Part shown: positions 34,405 to 41,977 of the stretch, piece by piece | Numbering within the stretch: position 1 is the stretch's first letter | How the letters are laid out: every line of letters begins with the position of its first letter | Assembly: GCA_021775575.1 (NCBI GenBank) | Contig: JAJFHO010000279.1 | Location: 1 to 50,223, forward strand | Direction of reading: 5' to 3' | Source: Hyphomicrobiales bacterium | GTDB taxonomy: Bacteria > Pseudomonadota > Alphaproteobacteria > Rhizobiales > Methyloligellaceae | DNA length: 50,223 nt | Position numbers and translations under genes: made by a program | The notes under the pieces: model-generated | Told to the model about the DNA's origin: nothing | Databases searched by the model: none | Seen by the model: the letters and a program-made list of their open reading frames with translations, nothing else

Positions 34405-34484
34405 CTCATCACCTCGTTATTGGTCCGCCGGCACGCGCCTTTGCGTCCTGGATCCTTGTACGCCGCATTGAAGTCGGCACACCG

Positions 34485-34537
34485 TATATAAGGCAGGTTA
34501 TATTGCGTTGCAACATTTTTTATTGCATCGCAGCATA
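34485..34537 (-). promoter_or_regulatory. Phasin promoter with TGC-rich PhaR-type operator
   Basis: On the minus strand TTGCAA (34513-34508) and TATATA (34490-34485) form -35 and -10 boxes with exact 17-bp spacing. TGC/GCA elements overlap and lie upstream of the -35 (GTTGCAACGCA and GCTGCGATGCAAT), separated by an A-tract. PhaR repressors of Alphaproteobacteria bind TGC-rich sites at phasin promoters. A 28-bp block here (34494-34521) matches the second phasin promoter at 23 positions. Confidence 0.75.
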
Positions 34538-34598
34538 ATTATCGAATTCGGGTCGTAATCAAGAGCCAGGAATTTCCGAGCCTCCATGCATTGGAGCC

Positions 34599-34961
34599 CT
34601 ATTTCGCCTTTTTGGCGGCCTCCGTCATAATTGCCGTGAGTTCCTGCGCCTGCTTGGAGAAGGTCTCCATTTGCTCACGCGCATAAGAGCTCTGGATTTC
34701 CATCGCTTCCTTGAAGTCCTTTGCCGTGACCAGCTTGTCGGCAAGGCCAAATCCAGCCTTCATATTGGCTTCGGCAAACGCTGCCGATTTCTGCTGTGCT
34801 TCCTTGGCGCTTTCCAGCATCGTACCGGAGGCCTGTTCAGTCATTGCCTGCGCTTTTCTGGTGGCGTCCATGAACTGATCATACGCACTCTTCGCCTGGG
34901 TAACGCTCTGCTCAGCCATATCCCGCATTGATTCGGGGATTTCAAATGTCTTGTCGGTCAT
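34599..34961 (-). CDS. Phasin family protein (short form)
   Basis: A 120-residue amphipathic helical phasin. The core pattern ANMKAGFGLADKLVTAKDFKEAMEIQSSYAREQMETF (key parts: FGLADKLVTAKDF, YAREQMETF) matches the phasin_2 domain, and Ala/Lys/Glu dominate. It lacks the N-terminal Ala-rich extension of the neighbouring phasin and looks like a diverged duplicate. It ends 80-100 bp upstream of the other phasin's promoter, so each has its own promoter. GGAGAAATTCA precedes the ATG. Expected role is granule-surface binding of PHA. Confidence 0.9.
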   Translation of the reverse strand: MTDKTFEIPESMRDMAEQSVTQAKSAYDQFMDATRKAQAMTEQASGTMLESAKEAQQKSAAFAEANMKAGFGLADKLVTAKDFKEAMEIQSSYAREQMETFSKQAQELTAIMTEAAKKAK

Positions 34962-35033
34962 TGAATTTCTCCACTACACGAATTGCCATCCGGCGGCGCG
35001 ATGCCATGGTCGCCCGCGACCCTCCAGAACCCT

Positions 35034-35082
35034 ACGATAAGTCAGGATATGCTGCATTGCAATATTTTTTTGCACTGCACAA
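35034..35082 (-). promoter_or_regulatory. Second phasin promoter with TGC-rich PhaR-type operator
   Basis: Minus strand TTGCAA (35062-35057) and TATCGT (35039-35034) are spaced by 17 bp. GCA/TGC elements (GTGCAGTGCA, TTGCAATGCAGCA) flank an A-tract in the same layout as at 34485-34537. It lies 73 bp upstream of the short phasin start and between divergent genes, so it may also influence the histidine kinase promoter. Confidence 0.72.
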
Positions 35083-35234
35083 TTCTTACTGTTTCCCAAG
35101 CGGCTGTGGACGATGTCTCAAATTCCAAGTAATGATTTGAAGTCACGGGCAATAACGGAATATCGCGGAAACCGTACGGGCTCGTGGCCGAGCGAACTGA
35201 TGACAGATCGACGGATCGAGAGTGCAAGGGAGAT

Positions 35235-36623
35235 ATGCCCGGGACCCGCGGCACCCGCACAAAGGGCCGGCGCGACATGTCGCACGAGACAGACAGATCA
35301 GACTCCTCCACGGCCCGCAAGGACCGCGAGACGCTGCTGGAAATAGCGCGCCAGATTGCGCGGGCCGACACCCCTGACGGAACGAAAAAGCACGAATCCG
35401 GCGCGCGGGAAGACGCGGGCGAGCACGCAACGCCCGGAACGAACGGACGCTCGGCTGACACCCGCGGTGAGGAACTTGTCGCCAGTCGTATTTTCGAGGC
35501 GCTTCCCGCAGGATTGGCGCTATGCTCGGGGCGCGAAATCATTCGCGCCAACAGCTCTTTTGCACTGGCCTTCGGTTACCAGTCGCTTGATGAGCTGCTC
35601 GCCGCAGGAGGTTTGGCGGCGATATTTCCCAACCATGTCGAACGCTTCGACGACTTGATGCAATCGAACGGCATTCCGCGTCAGGAATTGGCGAAATTTG
35701 AGGCCGTCACGCGCAGCCGCCGCCGCATCGCGATACCGCTCGCGATCCATGATATTCTGGAGCTGGAGGACCAGCCGATCCGGCTGCTGGTGCTGCATCC
35801 TCAACCGGCGCCCGGCGCGCGACAGGCTACCGAGCCCGAAGATACATCTGGAAATCGGGCTGACGATCAAGAGTGCGCCCTCCCGACGGCACACCGCGAA
35901 GCGGCGAAAGGCGAACAGGCCGCGCGGGAAGCGGAATTTCTCGCCAAGATCAGCCACGGTGTTCGAACACCGCTCAATTCCATTATCGGATTTGCCGAAC
36001 TTATAAAGGAGGAGCGGCTTGGGCCGGTCGCCAACGAGCGTTACAAGCGTTACATCAGCGATATTCATGAAAGCGGCCAATTTGCGCTTTCAATCATCAA
36101 TGACCTGCTCGATATATCAAGGATCGACGCTGGCCAATTTGAACTCAATTTCACCTCCGTCGACGTGAACGAGGTCATAGCCGACTGCATCCATTCGATG
36201 CAGGCGGAATCGCAGGAAAGTAGGGTATTTCTGCGTATATCGCTCTCTGACAAACTACCCGCAGTTCTGGCTGACCGGGAATCGGTCAGGCAGATTCTTC
36301 TCAATCTTCTCACCAATGCCATCAAGTTCACCAATCCCGGAGGCCAGGTCGTCGTGGCAACCAGTGGCGATCCTTCAGGCCAGGTGCGCATTCGTGTGCG
36401 CGACAATGGCACCGGTTTGTCAAAAGATGAAATTGCCCAGACCATGCATCCCTTCCGGCGGCCCGACACGGCGCCGCGCAAACTCCTCGGCACCGGTCTT
36501 GCCTTGCCGTTGTCACGGGCTCTGGCGCAAGCCAACAGGGCCGAATTCGAACTGAAAACTACGCCCGCGTCGGGCACCAGCATCGATGTGACATTCCCCC
36601 CGGCCCGGACCCTCAAACGCTGA
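35235..36623 (+). CDS. Cytoplasmic PAS histidine kinase with altered H-box
   Basis: About 462 residues without membrane helices. A disordered, charged N-terminus (1-75) is followed by a PAS domain at about 80-190 (ALPAGLALCSGREIIRANSSFALAFGY). HisKA lies at 230-300 with H241 and the H-box SHGVRTPLN. HATPase has N-box LLNLLTNAIKF, G1 RVRDNGTGLS and G2 LLGTGLALPLSRAL. The helical hairpin resembles the PleC/DivJ/PdhS group of Alphaproteobacteria. The acidic residue normally right after the catalytic His (HE or HD) is Gly, which should weaken autophosphorylation. The start is uncertain: ATG 35235 follows AAGGGAG closely, while 35184 (GTG) and 35277 (ATG) are in frame. No response regulator is adjacent. 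Confidence 0.82.
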   Translation: MPGTRGTRTKGRRDMSHETDRSDSSTARKDRETLLEIARQIARADTPDGTKKHESGAREDAGEHATPGTNGRSADTRGEELVASRIFEALPAGLALCSGREIIRANSSFALAFGYQSLDELLAAGGLAAIFPNHVERFDDLMQSNGIPRQELAKFEAVTRSRRRIAIPLAIHDILELEDQPIRLLVLHPQPAPGARQATEPEDTSGNRADDQECALPTAHREAAKGEQAAREAEFLAKISHGVRTPLNSIIGFAELIKEERLGPVANERYKRYISDIHESGQFALSIINDLLDISRIDAGQFELNFTSVDVNEVIADCIHSMQAESQESRVFLRISLSDKLPAVLADRESVRQILLNLLTNAIKFTNPGGQVVVATSGDPSGQVRIRVRDNGTGLSKDEIAQTMHPFRRPDTAPRKLLGTGLALPLSRALAQANRAEFELKTTPASGTSIDVTFPPARTLKR

Positions 36624-36679
36624 AAGCGGAACAGCACATCCCGTTCGGCACCTGCAATAGCAAGGGCGTTCCCTTGATA

Positions 36680-38098
36680 TCACCCCGCGCCAGGGAGCGC
36701 TTTCAGGATATCGGAGAGGAGATCGTCGGGATCCCAGGCGTCGCGCCGCCGGCTCAAACCGAGGCGGAGAACGACGAGCTCGCGTGACGGAACCAAAGCG
36801 ATCATCTGGCCGTCATGGCCAAGCATATAGTAACGATCGTCGGGAAGGCGCCTGTCGCGGGAATAATCGGGGCGCAGAAATTCGGGGACGCGCCGCCAGA
36901 AATGCGCCGCGTAATATCCATCGGACTGGCGCGTCGGCGTTACACTGTATTTTACCCACCCTTCGGGCAATATCCTTTGCCCCTCCCAGACGCCGTCATT
37001 GAGAATGAAAAGTCCGAAGCGGGCCCAGTCGCGCGGCGAGGCGTAGACAAAGGCCGGGAACAGGAACGAACCCGACGCGTCCGGTTCGACAGTAGCGCTC
37101 GACATGCCGAGCCGGGAGAACAGGGCGCGGCGCGGAAAATTGAAATAGTCCTTTGCCGGCCCGCCAATAGCCTGCCGCAGTGCATCGCCGGCGAGTACTG
37201 CGTCGCCACTGCCATACTCCCATGACAATCCGGGCTCGACAGCGGACGGCTTCGCCCGCGCATAGGCGGAAGCGTCTCCCTCCACGAACAGCATCTTGCG
37301 AACGTCGGAGAGCATACGCGCATGGGGCTCATCGAAATCCAGACCGCTGGTCATCCGCAGCAGGTGATCGAGCGTAATCCTGGCGCGCGGATCGCCTGGC
37401 GCGCTCCAATCGGCGAAAAGCCGGGCCTTTTCCACATCGATCGCGCCCTCGCCGGCAAGCACGCCGGCAAGTGCATTGATCACGCTCTTGCCCATCGACC
37501 AGCCAATCAGCGGCATATCGCCGGCAAAGCCTTGCGCAAAACGCTCGGCAATAATCCGTCCCCGGAAGACAACGACCACCGCGCGCGTGCGCCGAAGCAT
37601 GTCTTCATGCGGCTCGGAAAAGGCGGCATCCAGCGCCGCACGCAACCGTTGAGGATCGATACCTTCGGGCAAACGAGTCGTATCTACCGCCCGCCCCCCC
37701 GGCCATGGCGCGTCAGGACTGAGCGCTGGCATGAGCGGCGCAAAACCATCGGCCTGAGCGCGCAGCGCCTCGACCGTCGTATCATTGACGAGCGTGCAGC
37801 CGAGACCCGGCCGATACAGCGCGCGCCGGCTGGCCATGCCGAAAAGGGAGCTGGTCACAACGCCCTGTTCGCGCTCGACCGTAACGCGGAACCGGTGCAT
37901 GCCGCGCGTCATATCGGCAAGCACGTCCTCGGCAATGACCGCGTCGGCGGCACGGCCCGAAACGAAAATGCCCGAACACAGCGTCTTGGCATAAAAAGCC
38001 GACGCCACATTGGCGATCGCCAGAAAATGGCGCACGATGAAAAGAACAATGACGGCAAACATCGCCAAGCTGGCATATGTCAACAGGCGCCGCTTCAT
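36680..38098 (-). CDS. Membrane-anchored class C beta-lactamase-like serine hydrolase
   Basis: A 472-residue hydrolase with one N-terminal membrane helix (about 5-30) and a beta-lactamase/transpeptidase-like domain. The nucleophile motif is S201-M-G-K204 (SxxK), the second motif is YGS in LSWEYGSGDAV, and the third is HDG in MLGHDGQMIAL, close to the C-terminus. Length and motif order match the NylB/esterase EstB-type branch of family VIII rather than true AmpC enzymes, so amide or ester hydrolysis outside the inner membrane is more likely than antibiotic resistance. It converges with the histidine kinase (57-bp gap). The region upstream of it is the AT-rich iron control region. Confidence 0.85.
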   Translation of the reverse strand: MKRRLLTYASLAMFAVIVLFIVRHFLAIANVASAFYAKTLCSGIFVSGRAADAVIAEDVLADMTRGMHRFRVTVEREQGVVTSSLFGMASRRALYRPGLGCTLVNDTTVEALRAQADGFAPLMPALSPDAPWPGGRAVDTTRLPEGIDPQRLRAALDAAFSEPHEDMLRRTRAVVVVFRGRIIAERFAQGFAGDMPLIGWSMGKSVINALAGVLAGEGAIDVEKARLFADWSAPGDPRARITLDHLLRMTSGLDFDEPHARMLSDVRKMLFVEGDASAYARAKPSAVEPGLSWEYGSGDAVLAGDALRQAIGGPAKDYFNFPRRALFSRLGMSSATVEPDASGSFLFPAFVYASPRDWARFGLFILNDGVWEGQRILPEGWVKYSVTPTRQSDGYYAAHFWRRVPEFLRPDYSRDRRLPDDRYYMLGHDGQMIALVPSRELVVLRLGLSRRRDAWDPDDLLSDILKALPGAG

Positions 38099-38305
38099 TC
38101 AGGATAGCCTACGCTCCGGTCAGATTCGCCCCAACCACGCAGACCATGGCATAGCTGCGTCAAAGTGCAACACCAGCACGCGGGCCGCCAGCTTAGCTTG
38201 CAGAACCTGAGATCGGTTACCAAAAAATATCATAATTATAATAATAATACTTGTTTATCCATTTTTTATACTTCTCATTGGAATTTTTTTCAAGAAGTAC
38301 AGGAC

Positions 38306-38322
38306 TTTAGAATTTTTCTAAT
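38306..38322. promoter_or_regulatory. ICE/Irr-box-like iron control element
   Basis: TTTAGAA-TTT-TTCTAAT is one base from the perfect palindrome TTTAGAA-N3-TTCTAAA, the form of the iron control element (ICE) bound by Irr in Rhizobiales and related Alphaproteobacteria. It lies about 25 bp upstream of the predicted -35 box of the iron-binding-protein gene. Irr is a haem-sensitive Fur-family regulator, so this site would tie ferric uptake to haem/iron status. Confidence 0.75.
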
Positions 38323-38346
38323 TAAAAAATACGTGATGATTTCTTG

Positions 38347-38375
38347 TTGACATCGAAATCCGCCACGCCTTATCT
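38347..38375 (+). promoter_or_regulatory. Sigma-70-type promoter of the iron uptake genes
   Basis: TTGACA (38347-38352) is a perfect -35 and is followed after 17 bp by TTATCT (38370-38375), a moderate -10. Transcription would start near 38382 and give an 85-nt leader before the ATG at 38468. Confidence 0.6.
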
Positions 38376-38467
38376 CTCAGTTGCGATCCATTCGCAACGA
38401 GCCGCGCGGCCGAACCGCGTAAATCCGATACCGGGGCTTTGAACCCTGAATATTGAGAGAGAGAGTA

Positions 38468-39520
38468 ATGAAGAAAAATCACTTCTTGCGCACATTTCTA
38501 TGCGCTTTCATCGCAGTAGCAGTGACCATCCTGGCCGGGCCGGGCGCGCGCGCCGCCGACCAGGTCAACGTCTATTCATACCGCCAGCCCTATCTGATCA
38601 AGCCTCTGCTGGAGGCCTTCACGAAAAAGACGGGCATTGAGGCAAGGGTCATTTTCGCCAAGAAAGGCTTGAGCGAACGCATCGCCGCGGAGGGCCGCAA
38701 CAGCCCGGCAGACATTCTGCTTACTGTCGACATCGGCAAGCTCGCCGGCGCGGTCAAGCAAGGCATCACGCAAGCGGTAACGTCGCCTGCGCTGAATACC
38801 AACATTCCCGTGCAATATCGTGACTCAGATGGTCATTGGTTCGGCCTGACACGGCGCGGCCGCGTGATCTATGCCTCGCGCGAACGGGTGAGCCAGGAAC
38901 AGATTACCTATGAGGAGCTCGCCGATCCGAAATGGCGCGGCAAGATCTGCATCCGTTCAGGCCAGCATGTCTACAACATCGCGCTGATCGCCGCGATGAT
39001 CGCCCACCATGGCGAGGCCAAGACCGAGAAATGGCTTGCCGGACTCAAGGCCAATCTTGCACGCAAGCCCGCGGGCAACGACCGCGCGCAAATTAAAGGG
39101 GTTTATGCCGGTGAATGCGACATCGCCCTTGGCAACACCTACTACATGGCCAAGATGCAGCTCAACGAGAAGAAGCCCGAACAAAAGGAATGGGCCAGAT
39201 CGGTGCGCATGGTGTTCCCGACCATTGGCGGCAAGGGCACTCATATCAATCTGTCCGGCATGGTTATGGCCAGGCACGCGCCGCACAAGGACGCCGCGCT
39301 GAAGCTTATGGAGTATCTATCGTCGGACGAGGCGCAGAAAATCTATGCCGAGGTGAACCACGAATATCCAGTCAAGGACGGAGTGGCATGGTCCGCCCTG
39401 GTCCAGTCCTGGGGCAACTTCAAAGCGGACGATCTCTCGCTTGAAGACATCGCCAAACTGCGCAAGAAGGCGAGCAAACTTGTCGACAAGGCCGCGTTTA
39501 ACGACGGGCCGAGTTCCTGA
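38468..39520 (+). CDS. fbpA: Ferric iron ABC transporter substrate-binding protein (FbpA/FutA-like)
   Basis: A 350-residue periplasmic binding protein. A signal peptide (1-29, cleavage near ARA/AD) precedes NVYSYRQPYLIKPLLEAF, the N-terminal pattern of the FutA/FbpA family. GNTYYMAK carries the paired Tyr that bind Fe(III) in this family, and the early Tyr of YSYRQPY is another likely ligand. It delivers Fe3+ to the inner-membrane permease encoded at 40271. GAGAGAGAG precedes the ATG. The control region upstream has an ICE-like palindrome, consistent with iron regulation. A futA-type role is favoured over polyamine or sulfate binding because of the Tyr residues and the permease type. Confidence 0.92.
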   Translation: MKKNHFLRTFLCAFIAVAVTILAGPGARAADQVNVYSYRQPYLIKPLLEAFTKKTGIEARVIFAKKGLSERIAAEGRNSPADILLTVDIGKLAGAVKQGITQAVTSPALNTNIPVQYRDSDGHWFGLTRRGRVIYASRERVSQEQITYEELADPKWRGKICIRSGQHVYNIALIAAMIAHHGEAKTEKWLAGLKANLARKPAGNDRAQIKGVYAGECDIALGNTYYMAKMQLNEKKPEQKEWARSVRMVFPTIGGKGTHINLSGMVMARHAPHKDAALKLMEYLSSDEAQKIYAEVNHEYPVKDGVAWSALVQSWGNFKADDLSLEDIAKLRKKASKLVDKAAFNDGPSS

Positions 39521-39648
39521 GACTGAACGAGCAGCACAGAGGCAGCGGCGGCACGATTACGCCGCTGCCTTCCTGGAATCATCCGAACGCCAGAATCGCG
39601 CGTTGGACGACACCTGGACTCTATTTGCCGGAGACACAGGAGAGACCC

Positions 39649-40194
39649 ATGCTCAAGAAGAAAACCACCTCGCTGTGCCCCAATGCCGACACCTGCACCA
39701 GCAGGTCTTGCTCCAAACGGATGGCCTTCGCATCCGTCCAAAAGCCTGAGCAAATCGTCGGCGTTGGTTTTCGTTGCTGGATGGCCGGCTATGACACCGG
39801 TGACATATCGTGCTGGGAAACGGGCTGGAACCACTATGCCCGTGAACTGGGACAACACAATGCCAGAGAGACTGTTGGCGCGCTGGCCTGCTGGACCCGC
39901 ATGACGCACTTAAACAGTTGCCGAAAGATTTCGTGCTACCCATACGGCTCGGCCGGGTTTTCCCTTGATGAGTGCGTTGCGATATCGATGATTGCTGCAA
40001 GCCAGCATGCCGCCTGCCCGGCCATGCGCGCCTGCGCATTTGCGTTATTGGGAACTAACTGCATTGACGGTGTCGTGGATGCAGCCCAAGCCTTTGGTCA
40101 TGCGCTCAGTAACGCTGATATCAGGCTTGACCCCAACTCAATCGTAGCCGCCGCTGCATTATCTTCTGAACTACAATGCAGTCGGCCCAACTAA
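39649..40194 (+). CDS. Cysteine-rich protein of unknown function inside the iron uptake locus
   Basis: I do not recognise this 181-residue protein. It has 13 cysteines (residues 10, 16, 21, 43, 55, 81, 91, 96, 109, 123, 129, 138 and 177), or 7 percent, and aromatic-rich segments such as GFRCWMAGYDTGDISCWETGWN. There is no signal peptide or clear membrane helix; a mildly hydrophobic stretch with Cys lies at 108-140. The first three cysteines (C-x5-C-x4-C) could bind a metal or an Fe-S cluster. ATG 39649 is supported by AGGAG 6-7 bp upstream; codons before it are unlikely. It lies 128 bp after the ferric-binding protein and 76 bp before the permease, all on one strand, so a role in iron handling (ferric reduction, delivery or sensing) is a reasonable inference but unproven. 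Confidence 0.75.
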   Translation: MLKKKTTSLCPNADTCTSRSCSKRMAFASVQKPEQIVGVGFRCWMAGYDTGDISCWETGWNHYARELGQHNARETVGALACWTRMTHLNSCRKISCYPYGSAGFSLDECVAISMIAASQHAACPAMRACAFALLGTNCIDGVVDAAQAFGHALSNADIRLDPNSIVAAAALSSELQCSRPN

Positions 40195-40270
40195 ACGTGG
40201 CGCAGAACACCAACTGGACGCCGCCACACGGGCGCGGCGGGTCCGGCGACAAACGACCTATATGTGAATA

Positions 40271-41962
40271 ATGACCTCAATTGACCAAACACCAGGACGT
40301 CTGCATCTGGCCATCGACCGGCTGCGAAGTTCCGGCAATCTGGGCTGGTCCGTCGGCGCGCTCGTTGTTTCGCTGATCATTGCCACGCCTCTGATCTCGA
40401 TTTTTGTCATCGCATCGCAGTCAAGCGGCGATACCTGGCCCCATCTCGTGTCGACCATTCTGCCCTCCGCGACCGCGACGACATTATTGCTCATGCTCGG
40501 CGTCGGCATCGTGACGCTTTGCGTTGGCACGGGCACGGCATGGCTCGTCACCATGTACCGCTTTCCCGGGCGGGCGCTGTTCGAATGGCTGTTGCTGATC
40601 CCGCTGGCGATGCCAACCTACATCATCGCCTTTTGTTACCTGGAATTGCTCGACTATTCAGGCACGCTGCAGACCGCGCTGCGCTCCACTTTGGGATGGC
40701 GCAATGCGGCGGATTACTGGTTCCCCGACATCCGCACGCTCGGCGGCGCAATTTTCGTCATGTCTTTCGTACTCTACCCATACGTCTACCTGACCGCGCG
40801 GGCCAGCTTCCTGCAACAGTCGGTCTGCGCACTGGAGGTCAGTCGGACATTGGGCCGCAGCGCATGGGGCGCCTTCCGGTCCGTCGCGCTGCCGCTCGCC
40901 AGGCCGGCCCTGGCCGCCGGCGTCACGCTGGCCCTGATGGAATGCCTCAACGATATCGGCGCGGTGGAGTTTCTGGGCGTACAGACGCTGACCGTCAGCG
41001 TCTATACGACATGGCTTGAACGATCGAGCCTTCCCGGCGCTGCCCAGATCTCGACCGTCATGCTGCTGTTCGTGTTTGCATTGCTGTTCGCTGAACGTAC
41101 TGCCAGGCGGCGCCAAATGTATCATCACACGACCGGTAAATACCGGCTGCTGCCGGAAGAGGAACTGACCCCTGCCGGCCGGCTGCTGGCTATTGCCGCC
41201 TGCGCACTACCGATCATAATCGGCTTCGTATTGCCGGTCAGCGTACTCGTCGACTCCGCAATTCTCAATCTGGCCGAAGGCCTCGAGCCCGCCTTCTGGC
41301 GCGCCGCGATGCACAGTCTGTTCCTCGCCCTCGCCGCGGCCGCCGTCGCCGTTATCCTGGGCGTGTTGCTCACCTATGCCTGCCGCGCCACCCGTTCGAA
41401 ACTCGTGCATGCGGCAACCGGCCTTGCGTCCATCGGCTATGCGGTTCCCGGCACGGTGCTGGCGGTCGGCATATTGATGCCGCTCGCCTCATTCGACAAT
41501 GCGCTCGACGCCGCGATGGATGAGATGTTCGGCATCCGCACGGGGCTGCTTCTTTCCGGCAGTGCCTTCGCCATCATCATGGCCTGCACGGTGCGTTTCT
41601 TGGCGGTTTCCATTGGCACCATAGACGCCGGGCTGAAAAAAACCTCACGCAGCCTCGACGCGGCCTCGCGCACACTCGGGGTCACGGTCACCCAGACGCT
41701 ATGGCGGGTTCATCTTCCGATGCTGACACCGGTTCTGGGGGCGGCCGCGCTGCTGGTCTTCGTGGATTCCATGAAAGAGTTGCCCGCCACTCTGTTGCTG
41801 CGCCCGTTCGACTTCGAGACGCTGGCAACTCATGTCTACACGCTGGCCTCGCTCGACCAGTTTGAAGAAGCTGCGCTGTCGGCCCTGGCCATCGTCGCCA
41901 TCGGTCTGGCCCCGGTCATCTTCATCCACCGCACAATCGCGGCAGGTCGGCCGGGAAGCTAA
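40271..41962 (+). CDS. fbpB: Ferric iron ABC transporter permease (FbpB-like, fused two-domain)
   Basis: A 563-residue inner-membrane permease with about twelve helices in two homologous halves. The first half has the EAA-like loop ALEVSRTLGRSAWGAFRSVALPLARPALAAG, the second DAASRTLGVTVTQTLWRVHLPMLTPVLGA (core: SRTLG...LP), the binding sites for the ATPase. This double-domain form is typical of FbpB/FutB Fe(III) permeases. It imports Fe3+ delivered by the binding protein. No fbpC/futC ATPase gene is in the window: the next gene points the other way and is unrelated, so the ATPase must be encoded elsewhere. The ribosome-binding site before ATG 40271 is weak. Confidence 0.92.
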   Translation: MTSIDQTPGRLHLAIDRLRSSGNLGWSVGALVVSLIIATPLISIFVIASQSSGDTWPHLVSTILPSATATTLLLMLGVGIVTLCVGTGTAWLVTMYRFPGRALFEWLLLIPLAMPTYIIAFCYLELLDYSGTLQTALRSTLGWRNAADYWFPDIRTLGGAIFVMSFVLYPYVYLTARASFLQQSVCALEVSRTLGRSAWGAFRSVALPLARPALAAGVTLALMECLNDIGAVEFLGVQTLTVSVYTTWLERSSLPGAAQISTVMLLFVFALLFAERTARRRQMYHHTTGKYRLLPEEELTPAGRLLAIAACALPIIIGFVLPVSVLVDSAILNLAEGLEPAFWRAAMHSLFLALAAAAVAVILGVLLTYACRATRSKLVHAATGLASIGYAVPGTVLAVGILMPLASFDNALDAAMDEMFGIRTGLLLSGSAFAIIMACTVRFLAVSIGTIDAGLKKTSRSLDAASRTLGVTVTQTLWRVHLPMLTPVLGAAALLVFVDSMKELPATLLLRPFDFETLATHVYTLASLDQFEEAALSALAIVAIGLAPVIFIHRTIAAGRPGS

Positions 41963-41977
41963 TGCCTCGCCAAGACC

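Larger units (their letters stand above)
38099..38467. other. Regulatory gap with AT-rich island upstream of the iron locus
   Basis: A 369-bp gap between divergent genes. From about 38215 to 38345 the sequence is strikingly AT-rich for this genome (runs of A, T and AAT repeats). It includes a 7-bp inverted repeat TACTTCT/AGAAGTA (38269-38275, 38293-38299), the ICE-like palindrome at 38306-38322, and a promoter at 38347-38375. The remainder (38376-38467) is a 5' leader. I see no supported gene here. Confidence 0.7.

Noticed and set aside
36680-38098. AmpC-type antibiotic-resistance beta-lactamase
   Set aside because: The membrane anchor, YGS instead of YAN/YSN, and HDG motif fit the esterase/amidase branch better.
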